From Aquimarina sp. (lineage in GTDB: Bacteria > Bacteroidota > Bacteroidia > Flavobacteriales > Flavobacteriaceae): a stretch of 12,209 nucleotides of DNA. The translations under genes were made by a program, and so were the position numbers. The stretch covers positions 1 through 12,209 of the forward strand of contig NZVW01000024.1 in assembly GCA_002697475.1 (NCBI GenBank), in the 5' to 3' direction. Below the pieces are notes generated by a model. It was not told the DNA's origin and made no database searches. It was given only the letters and a program-made list of their open reading frames with translations. Each line of letters starts with the position of its first letter. The stretch's first letter is position 1. Below are positions 7,073 to 12,209 of the stretch, one piece after another.

Positions 7073-8626
7073 TTAAAGATCAAACTTTATACCTTGAGCT
7101 AATGGAAGCTCCGTTGTATAATTGATGGTGTTTGTTTGGCGACGCATATACACCTTCCAAGCATCTGACCCAGACTCTCTACCTCCACCGGTTTCCTTTT
7201 CACCACCAAACGCTCCTCCGATTTCAGCTCCTGACGTACCAATGTTAACATTAGCAATACCACAATCTGATCCTGCATGAGATAAGAAACGCTCAGCCTC
7301 ACGAAGGTTATTCGTCATAATTGCAGAAGATAATCCTTGTGCTACTCCATTCTGCACTTCAATAGCGTTTTCAACATCTCCACTATATTTTAATAAATAT
7401 AATACCGGAGCAAATGTTTCATGCTGAACAATTTTATAGGAATTATCAGCTTCAGCAATTGCAGGTTTTACATAACAACCACTCTCATACCCTTCACCTT
7501 GAAGAACACCACCTTCAACAATAATGTTTCCACCTTCTTCAACAACCTGTTCAAGAGCTTTTTGATAAGCTTTTACAGCATCGGTATCAATAAGTGGTCC
7601 TACATGATTATTCTGATCCAATGGATTACCAATTCTTAATTGTCCATATGCATCAACTATCGCATTTTTCACTTTATCATAGATAGAGTCATGGATGATC
7701 AGTCTTCTTGTAGAAGTACATCTCTGACCTGCAGTACCTACAGCACCAAAAACGGCACCAATCACTGTCATTTTAATATCAGCATCCGGAGTTACTATTA
7801 TAGCATTATTACCTCCTAACTCTAATAAAGATTTTCCTAATCGCTCACCAACTGCAGCGGCAACAATTTTTCCCATTCTGGTTGAACCTGTTGCTGAAAC
7901 TAATGGTACTCTTTTATCTTTAGTCATTAACTCCCCTACTCTATAATCTCCGTTTATTAAACAAGAAATACCTTCCGGGAGGTTGTTTTCTTTTAAAACC
8001 TTTGCAATAATATTTTGACAGGCTATCCCGGTTAAAGGAGTCTTTTCACTTGGTTTCCATACACAAACATCGCCACAAACCCAAGCTAAAGCCGTGTTCC
8101 ATGACCATACCGCCACCGGAAAATTAAACGCAGATATAATTCCTACGATTCCCAGCGGGTGATACTGCTCATACATTCTATGACCAGGTCTCTCTGAATG
8201 CATTGTCAATCCATGAAGCTGTCTCGAAAGTCCAACTGCAAAATCACAGATATCAATCATTTCCTGGACCTCCCCTAGACCCTCCTGATAAGATTTACCC
8301 ATTTCATAGGATACCAATTTACCTAGAGGTTCCTTCAATCTTCTTAACTCATCACCAAATTGTCTTACTACTTCTCCTCTTTGCGGAGCAGGCATTACAC
8401 GCCATGTTTTAAAAGCTTCGCCAGCAGTAGTTATCACTTTTTCATATTCATCTTTTGTTGTGGTAGAAACTTTAGCTATAAGCTGTCCGTCCACTGGTGA
8501 GTATGATGAAATTTCATCTCCACCATCAAACCACTTACTACCTGTAGAAGTTCCTTTATTGTTTTGAGAGACACCTAATTGCTTTAGTGCTTCCTGAATT
8601 CCAAAATCTGCTATTACTGTTGCCAT
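7073..8626 (-). CDS. ALDH7-family (antiquitin-like) aldehyde dehydrogenase, probable piperideine-6-carboxylate/alpha-aminoadipate semialdehyde dehydrogenase
   Basis: 517 residues, the usual length for ALDH7. Motifs in order: oxyanion Asn168 in SAFNFPVAVWSWNTALAWVC; cofactor-binding Lys191 in KPSEKTPL; nucleotide motif GSTRMG (247-252); general base Glu269 in LLELGG; catalytic Cys303 in GTAGQRCTST; and the ALDH7-type ending GGAFGGEKETGGGRESGSD (470-488). All catalytic residues are intact. ALDH7 enzymes (mammalian antiquitin, bacterial AmaB/Pcd) oxidise alpha-aminoadipate semialdehyde to alpha-aminoadipate with NAD+ in lysine breakdown. The neighbour 161 bases upstream is 3-hydroxyanthranilate dioxygenase, whose product can lead to 2-aminomuconate semialdehyde, so a role there is possible but unproven. 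Cytoplasmic. It has its own -7 box and a terminator. Family certain, substrate uncertain. Confidence 0.93.
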   Translation of the reverse strand: MATVIADFGIQEALKQLGVSQNNKGTSTGSKWFDGGDEISSYSPVDGQLIAKVSTTTKDEYEKVITTAGEAFKTWRVMPAPQRGEVVRQFGDELRRLKEPLGKLVSYEMGKSYQEGLGEVQEMIDICDFAVGLSRQLHGLTMHSERPGHRMYEQYHPLGIVGIISAFNFPVAVWSWNTALAWVCGDVCVWKPSEKTPLTGIACQNIIAKVLKENNLPEGISCLINGDYRVGELMTKDKRVPLVSATGSTRMGKIVAAAVGERLGKSLLELGGNNAIIVTPDADIKMTVIGAVFGAVGTAGQRCTSTRRLIIHDSIYDKVKNAIVDAYGQLRIGNPLDQNNHVGPLIDTDAVKAYQKALEQVVEEGGNIIVEGGVLQGEGYESGCYVKPAIAEADNSYKIVQHETFAPVLYLLKYSGDVENAIEVQNGVAQGLSSAIMTNNLREAERFLSHAGSDCGIANVNIGTSGAEIGGAFGGEKETGGGRESGSDAWKVYMRRQTNTINYTTELPLAQGIKFDL

Positions 8627-8651
8627 TATGAATAGTACTTTTAATTTATCG

Positions 8652-8682
8652 CAAAGATAAGGTCTTTTAAGAATTATCTAAA
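8652..8682 (-). promoter_or_regulatory. Putative promoter of the ALDH7 gene
   Basis: On the minus strand TATCTTTG (complement of 8652-8659) matches the TAnnTTTG -7 consensus perfectly, with TTTA about 19 bases upstream in place of the -33 TTTG. It lies 25 bases before the ATG at 8626, between the HAAO and ALDH genes, so ALDH can be expressed on its own. Confidence 0.5.
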
Positions 8683-8787
8683 TTTTGACACTTTTTAATC
8701 ATTGTTTTGGTCAATTTTACAACCAAAAATGCAAAACTTAGTTAATTTGATAATATTTACAATATATTCTAGTTAAACTGATTAAAC

Positions 8788-9324
8788 TTATTCAGACACA
8801 AATCGTTTATCGACTGGCATTACTGTTCCACAGTTATCACAGGTTCTTAAATCTTTACTTCCATAAAAATGTTTAAAATGCTTAAGAAAATCCTTTTCTA
8901 TATCATCAAGCTTAAAATACACTTCATAAAGTTTATGATTACAGTTGTCGCAAAACCACAGAAGACCATCCTTAGCATCTTCATTAACCCTTTTGCGCTC
9001 CACAACTAACCCTATTGATCCCTCATGTCTAACAGGAGAGTGTGGAACTTTAGCAGGATGCAAGTACATATCACCCGGTCCCAGTTTCATAGTTCTTTTT
9101 TTACCTTCATCCTGAACATGAACTTCAATATGCCCTTCAAGTTGATAAAAAAGTTCCTCTGTTTCATTATAATGATAGTCCTTTCTCGCATTAGGACCTG
9201 CAACAATCATTACTATATAATCCCCGGATTCTCTATAAAGGTTTTTATTACCTACCGGTGGTTTTAAAATAGCTCTATTATCTTCAACCCATTTGGTTAA
9301 ATTAAAAGGTGCTTGAATAGCCAT
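8788..9324 (-). CDS. nbaC: 3-hydroxyanthranilate 3,4-dioxygenase (HAAO)
   Basis: 178 residues, the usual length of the bacterial enzyme. It opens the ring of 3-hydroxyanthranilate with O2 to give 2-amino-3-carboxymuconate semialdehyde, which closes spontaneously to quinolinate (NAD precursor) or is decarboxylated for breakdown. The cupin fold carries the Fe(II) ligands His51, Glu57 and His95, and substrate-binding Arg47 and Arg99, at the same positions as in the Ralstonia/Cupriavidus enzyme. A C-terminal rubredoxin-like site has C125-x2-C128 and C162-x2-C165, the second iron site of bacterial HAAOs. All key residues are present. Cytoplasmic. No clear terminator lies between it and the ALDH gene downstream, so read-through is possible. 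Upstream only a weak AT-rich -7 candidate (TATATTTT, complement of 9353-9360) is seen. No other kynurenine-pathway gene is in the window. Confidence 0.96.
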   Translation of the reverse strand: MAIQAPFNLTKWVEDNRAILKPPVGNKNLYRESGDYIVMIVAGPNARKDYHYNETEELFYQLEGHIEVHVQDEGKKRTMKLGPGDMYLHPAKVPHSPVRHEGSIGLVVERKRVNEDAKDGLLWFCDNCNHKLYEVYFKLDDIEKDFLKHFKHFYGSKDLRTCDNCGTVMPVDKRFVSE

Positions 9325-9435
9325 GTATATAATTTATGTGTATTGGATTATAAAAATATAATAATTGAAAATTATTCTTGTCATTATTAAGAACGACTTT
9401 AATGTAATTAAGATTTAATTAGCACATTAAAAAGA

Positions 9436-9457
9436 AAAGCGAACCGAAGTTCGCTTT
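9436..9457 (-). terminator. Rho-independent terminator with cUUCGg tetraloop after the GG-leader peptide gene
   Basis: A nine-base stem (AAAGCGAAC/GTTCGCTTT) closes a C-UUCG-G tetraloop when read on the minus strand, followed by TCTTTTT. The stem begins five bases after the stop codon of the small peptide gene, giving that gene a tightly defined 3' end. Confidence 0.9.
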
Positions 9458-9461
9458 ATTT

Positions 9462-9677
9462 TTAACAACCTGTGTCCTGGTATTCAGTAGCTCCGTCCTG
9501 TGGACAAGGATCTGAACACGATTGTGTTATGAAAACCTGATAAGGGCTACCAGCCGGTCTAAAAACACAGCTGCAACAATTACCTCCAGGGAAACTTAAG
9601 TCTCCTCCGGTTACCAGTTTTTGATCACTCTTACTCAGCACTTTAACAGCGCCAATGTTTAAAACATTTTTGAACAT
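9462..9677 (-). CDS. Double-glycine leader peptide with a six-cysteine core (bacteriocin/RiPP-like precursor)
   Basis: 71 residues. Residues 1-25 look like a Bacteroidetes GG-type leader: MFKNVLNIGAVKVL, then LSKSDQKLVTGG with Gly24-Gly25. This form (L-S/N-K-x-E/D-Q-K-x-I/V-x-G-G) is recognised by peptidase-containing (C39) ABC transporters. The predicted mature part (26-71) has six cysteines, C34, C35, C37, C54, C58 and C71, with the last residue itself Cys. It has many Gly, Pro, Asp and Gln residues and little positive charge, unlike pore-forming bacteriocins. It might form three disulfides or be a signalling peptide. No C39 transporter, LanM/radical SAM enzyme or immunity gene lies within the window. 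Its own terminator follows directly and another terminator precedes it, so it is a single-gene unit. Real coding is likely because of leader similarity and terminator placement; function unknown. Confidence 0.8.
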   Translation of the reverse strand: MFKNVLNIGAVKVLSKSDQKLVTGGDLSFPGGNCCSCVFRPAGSPYQVFITQSCSDPCPQDGATEYQDTGC

Positions 9678-9773
9678 AATATTTAAGTTGAATTGTTAAT
9701 GTCTTAAATATAGCAAAAAAAGACTTTTTTATCAGAATCAAATTAGTTAGCAAAAACATAAAATTGCACTGTT

Positions 9774-9817
9774 AAAAAAGAAATCGCTCCGAGAGCACAA
9801 GGCTCTGGAACGATTTC
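9774..9817 (-). terminator. Rho-independent terminator of the 312-residue lipoprotein gene
   Basis: A long imperfect hairpin (outer stem GAAATCG/CGATTTC, inner stem AGAGC/GCTCT, small mismatch and bulge) is followed on the minus strand by a T run (complement of A at 9774-9779). It lies 46 bases after the stop at 9864 and isolates that gene from the GG-leader gene. Confidence 0.82.
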
Positions 9818-9863
9818 CAACTAAATAACCAACCAAAAAATTTTAATGTTTAGCGCAATATTT

Positions 9864-10802
9864 TTACAGTTTCTTGTTCAATTTTAAGAAATCAGATTTT
9901 CTAATACGTTTGGTTTCATTTTGAGATTTTTCTGTATCGGATTTACTATTTTTAAATTGTAAATATCCTCTACCCACAAATCTGTATACGGTCCCTGATG
10001 CCTGATGAAACAGTTCTATCTTACCATCATTAATAACGGATAACTCAAAGTGTTCATTGCCCAGATAATCGTAATCTAGTGTTAAAGTTTTTCTGAACAA
10101 ATTACCGCCAATATCATTAACCCCATAATGTCCGGAATAATCATAATAGATGTCATTTATATTCATTCCGTTAGGGTCCTGAGAACTTCTGAAATTGTCC
10201 CCTGCCCCATAATACAGGAACTGTAAATAATTTTCATTATCAAATTCATTCAAGGCTCCATAATTACTGGTATATACTTTTTCCCATACCTCATATTCCT
10301 GTAGGAAATAATGTATGTTTTCATAAAACACAAGATCATAGTCAAAAGTATTTCTTTGATATCCTTCTAAATAAAAGCTGGTATTCGTAGGTCTGTGATA
10401 AAGTCTTATTTCATTTGAAGATAACTGGAACACTTCAAACCTGTAAAAACCATCGATATCGTGACTAATATCAAGATCCATGCTAAAAGTATCATAGTAT
10501 CCTACATCCAATCCAAAACCATTACCATTATCTCCTATTCCAACTAAATTATTATTAGCAAAAAAGTTTCCATTTAGAAAAGAGACTGTAAAAGCTTTTT
10601 CCATAAATGGAATATCGCCATTGCCGGTAGTTCTATGAATATCCACATACCAGATTTCATAAGAATTTAAAAGTTGATTCAACGTAATTCTTGGTTCATC
10701 TATTACAATATCATCTTCAATAATAACCTCTGCAACACAAGAACTCATTAATAATGAACCTAATAGTATAACCGAAAGTAATTTTAGAGTTTTCATAAGC
10801 AT
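9864..10802 (-). CDS. Flavobacterial lipoprotein with two tandem homologous beta-barrel-like repeats
   Basis: 312 residues. A signal peptide with lipobox MSSC makes Cys22 the lipid anchor. Two repeats are visible: about 45-150 and about 168-283. They align without gaps over 26 residues at an offset of 130: FEVFQLSSNEIRLYHRPTNT (from 122) against FELSVINDGKIELFHQASGT (from 252). Each repeat begins with an S/E-Y-E-I/V-W motif (47-51 and 169-173). The strand pattern suggests lipocalin-like halves. Residues about 284-312 form a basic tail (KSDTEKSQNETKRIRKSD). Relatives in Flavobacteriaceae are, as I recall, misnamed nicotinate mononucleotide adenylyltransferase; no such motif (HxGH) is present. 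A second ATG two codons in (10796) could be the true start. It is divergent from gpsA. Function unknown; it likely sits in the periplasm or at the cell surface. Confidence 0.85.
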   Translation of the reverse strand: MLMKTLKLLSVILLGSLLMSSCVAEVIIEDDIVIDEPRITLNQLLNSYEIWYVDIHRTTGNGDIPFMEKAFTVSFLNGNFFANNNLVGIGDNGNGFGLDVGYYDTFSMDLDISHDIDGFYRFEVFQLSSNEIRLYHRPTNTSFYLEGYQRNTFDYDLVFYENIHYFLQEYEVWEKVYTSNYGALNEFDNENYLQFLYYGAGDNFRSSQDPNGMNINDIYYDYSGHYGVNDIGGNLFRKTLTLDYDYLGNEHFELSVINDGKIELFHQASGTVYRFVGRGYLQFKNSKSDTEKSQNETKRIRKSDFLKLNKKL

Positions 10803-10840
10803 TATTTTTTCAGTTTATTATTTGAAACCAAAAGATGTGC

Positions 10841-10848
10841 CAAAAATA
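10841..10848 (-). promoter_or_regulatory. TAnnTTTG -7 box upstream of the double-repeat lipoprotein
   Basis: Minus-strand TATTTTTG matches the Bacteroidetes -7 consensus and lies 38 bases ahead of the ATG at 10802. No good -33 TTTG is seen at the expected distance. Confidence 0.4.
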
Positions 10849-10894
10849 TAATTAACTGATTATTAGTTGATTATATTTTGATCTGGATTTTACT

Positions 10895-10902
10895 TACTTT
10901 TG
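10895..10902 (+). promoter_or_regulatory. TAnnTTTG -7 box upstream of gpsA
   Basis: TACTTTTG matches the -7 consensus and ends 19 bases before the gpsA ATG, implying a very short leader. TTTTG at 10876-10880 is the only nearby -33 candidate and is closer than usual (14 bases). Confidence 0.38.
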
Positions 10903-10921
10903 AATTTCTAAACATACACAC

Positions 10922-11917
10922 ATGAAGAACCAGCCAAAAATAGCTGTAGTTGGAGGGGGAAGTTGGGCAACGGCAATCGTTAAGATGCTTTCAGAAAATC
11001 TAGATGAGATAGGATGGTATATGAGAAGTATATATGCCATTGAACATTTAAAGCGTCAAGAGCATAATCCTAACTATCTTAGCTCTGTAGAATTTAATAT
11101 TGATCAACTAAGATTAACTAATGATATTAATGAGGCTATTGAATATGCTGATTATGTCATTTTTGCCATTCCATCAGCATTTTTAAACACAGAATTAGAA
11201 AGTCTTACAGTTTCATTAAAAGAAAAAGTGGTTTTCTCCGCAATCAAAGGTATAGTTCCTGAAACCGGAAGAATCGTTGGTGAGCATTTTAATGAAAAGT
11301 ATGAAATCCCACTAGAAAATATTGGAGTAATCACAGGACCTTGTCATGCTGAAGAGGTAGCGCTGGAACGATTGTCCTATCTTACAATTGCCTGTATTGA
11401 TGAGAAAAAAGCTGACGTTCTTGCAGAGATGGTAAGTAGCGAATATATTAAATGCAAAACCAGTGATGATATCATTGGAACAGAATATGCTGCTGTACTT
11501 AAGAATATTTATGCCGTTGCAGCAGGTATAGCACACGGTCTTGGTTATGGCGATAACTTTCAAAGTGTTTTGATGAGTAATGCTATAAGAGAAATGAAAC
11601 GTTTCATCAAACATGTACATAAAATGAAACGGAATATTAATGATTCTGCCTATCTGGGTGACCTTTTAGTTACCGGATATTCTACTTTTTCCAGAAATAG
11701 GATGTTTGGTAATATGATTGGTAAAGGATATACGGTTAAGAGTGCCCAGATGGAGATGAGCATGATCGCTGAAGGTTATTATGCCGCAAAAACTGCATAT
11801 GAGCTTGATGCTGCTAAGAAAACAAAAACCCCAATTATTGATGCTGTACATGATGTATTATACGAAAACAAAAATCCAAAGAAAGTATTTAAAAAATTAG
11901 CCGAAAAACTGGACTAA
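10922..11917 (+). CDS. gpsA: NAD(P)H-dependent glycerol-3-phosphate dehydrogenase
   Basis: 331 residues, the normal length for the family. It reduces dihydroxyacetone phosphate to sn-glycerol 3-phosphate with NAD(P)H, supplying the backbone for membrane phospholipids; cytoplasmic. The Rossmann motif is GGGSWATA (11-18; GGGSWGTA in most homologues, so one Gly is replaced by Ala). Further motifs are FAIPS (81-85), SAIKGI (106-111), TGPCHAEEV (138-146), catalytic Lys194 in LKNIYAVAAGIAHGLGYGDN, and the substrate-binding region around GDLLVTG (246-252) with Arg258-Asn259 in SRNRMFG. All key residues are present. It is divergent from the lipoprotein gene across a 119-base gap, and an NTF2-like gene follows 37 bases downstream, probably in the same transcript. 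Confidence 0.95.
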   Translation: MKNQPKIAVVGGGSWATAIVKMLSENLDEIGWYMRSIYAIEHLKRQEHNPNYLSSVEFNIDQLRLTNDINEAIEYADYVIFAIPSAFLNTELESLTVSLKEKVVFSAIKGIVPETGRIVGEHFNEKYEIPLENIGVITGPCHAEEVALERLSYLTIACIDEKKADVLAEMVSSEYIKCKTSDDIIGTEYAAVLKNIYAVAAGIAHGLGYGDNFQSVLMSNAIREMKRFIKHVHKMKRNINDSAYLGDLLVTGYSTFSRNRMFGNMIGKGYTVKSAQMEMSMIAEGYYAAKTAYELDAAKKTKTPIIDAVHDVLYENKNPKKVFKKLAEKLD

Positions 11918-11954
11918 TTATCCGTATCTTCATATCCTATTAATTGAAAAAATA

Positions 11955-12209
11955 ATGATCATGAAAGAGGTCATTGAAAAATTCTACACTGCCCTTAATG
12001 ATAGGGACGCAGAGAAAATGGTCGAACTCTATCATGAGGATATCGTTTTTGAAGATCCTGTATTTGGTAAATTAAAAGGTGAAGAGGCCAAAAATATGTG
12101 GCGATGGTTGTGCTACAAAGGTAAAGATCTAAGGGTTACTTATTCTGACATAACTATAGATGAAGATAAAGGAACTGCAAAATGGGAAGCTCGATATACT
12201 TACGGGAAA
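11955..12209 (+). CDS. N-terminal part of an NTF2/SnoaL-like protein (3' end outside window)
   Basis: The frame is open from ATG 11955 to the window end (85 residues). It begins MIMKEVIEKFYTALNDRDAE, with HEDIVFEDPVFGKLKGEEA and KWEARYTY further on. This is the classic start of a SnoaL/NTF2-like cone fold: a helix with F-Y-x-A-L-N-x-R-D, then an E-D-P-x-F-G strand that lines the pocket. Such proteins are small-molecule-binding or isomerase/hydratase-type; the substrate cannot be told here. A second ATG at 11961 (MKEVIEKF) is an equally good start. The gap to gpsA is 37 bases with no terminator, so co-transcription is likely. Family members are usually 110-140 residues, so about 30-50 residues are missing. 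Confidence 0.85.
   Translation, partial: MIMKEVIEKFYTALNDRDAEKMVELYHEDIVFEDPVFGKLKGEEAKNMWRWLCYKGKDLRVTYSDITIDEDKGTAKWEARYTYGK

Noticed and set aside
7099..7302. 67-codon frame inside the ALDH gene on the same strand
   Set aside because: It overlaps the conserved C-terminal ALDH coding sequence in another frame and has no family resemblance; an out-of-frame shadow.
8705..8728. Seven-base inverted repeat (TTTTGGT/ACCAAAA) with a ten-base loop between HAAO and ALDH
   Set aside because: No T-tract follows on either strand and the stem is AT-rich; too weak to call a terminator or operator.
8761..8790. Short direct repeat TTAAACT.../TTAAACTT near the HAAO stop
   Set aside because: Only seven bases in an AT-rich gap; expected by chance.
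9462..10802. A RiPP or bacteriocin biosynthetic cluster formed by the GG-leader peptide and the neighbouring lipoprotein
   Set aside because: A strong terminator separates the two genes and no modification enzyme, transporter or immunity gene is visible, so a cluster cannot be claimed.
11312..11620. 102-codon frame antisense to gpsA
   Set aside because: It lies wholly inside the well-supported gpsA gene and its translation looks non-coding.

Overview
The window looks like chromosomal DNA from a marine-type member of the Flavobacteriaceae (Bacteroidetes). Signs of this are the low G+C content, a type IX secretion system (T9SS) C-terminal sorting domain, several Bacteroidetes-style lipoproteins, promoters of the TAnnTTTG type, and almost no Shine-Dalgarno sequences at start codons. 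No mobile element, CRISPR array, rRNA or tRNA was recognised. No stretch over about 190 bases lacks a gene or a regulatory element.

Layout. Bases 2-322 are the end of a cut-off secreted-type protein, closed by a strong terminator (342-380). A two-gene rightward operon follows: an SPFH-domain protein with a C-terminal GYF_2 domain (446-1585) and a double-zinc-ribbon protein with one C-terminal membrane helix (1658-2764). A bidirectional terminator (2764-2791) separates it from a long leftward block. Read in its own direction, that block starts with a small double-repeat lipoprotein (9864-10802), a 71-residue GG-leader peptide with six cysteines (9462-9677) and 3-hydroxyanthranilate 3,4-dioxygenase (8788-9324). 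It continues with an ALDH7-type aldehyde dehydrogenase (7073-8626), a transthyretin-like lipoprotein (6576-6953) and a 1225-residue T9SS-exported Asp-box propeller protein (2813-6490). On the right edge, rightward again and divergent from the 312-residue lipoprotein, lie gpsA (10922-11917) and the start of an NTF2/SnoaL-like gene (11955 to the end).

How the genes work together. Most leftward genes look like separate transcription units, because rho-independent terminators lie after the ALDH, the GG peptide and the 312-residue lipoprotein, and TAnnTTTG boxes lie before several genes. The metabolic core is HAAO (tryptophan/kynurenine route toward quinolinate and NAD, or 2-aminomuconate breakdown) next to an ALDH7 enzyme, plus GpsA for phospholipid glycerol-3-phosphate. 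The SPFH/zinc-ribbon pair resembles parts of the Bacillus YdjFGHI membrane-stress module. The least explained item is the orphan GG-leader cysteine-rich peptide, which has no maturation or export gene beside it. I see no complete new multi-gene defence or biosynthetic system; the rest is ordinary core and accessory flavobacterial content.
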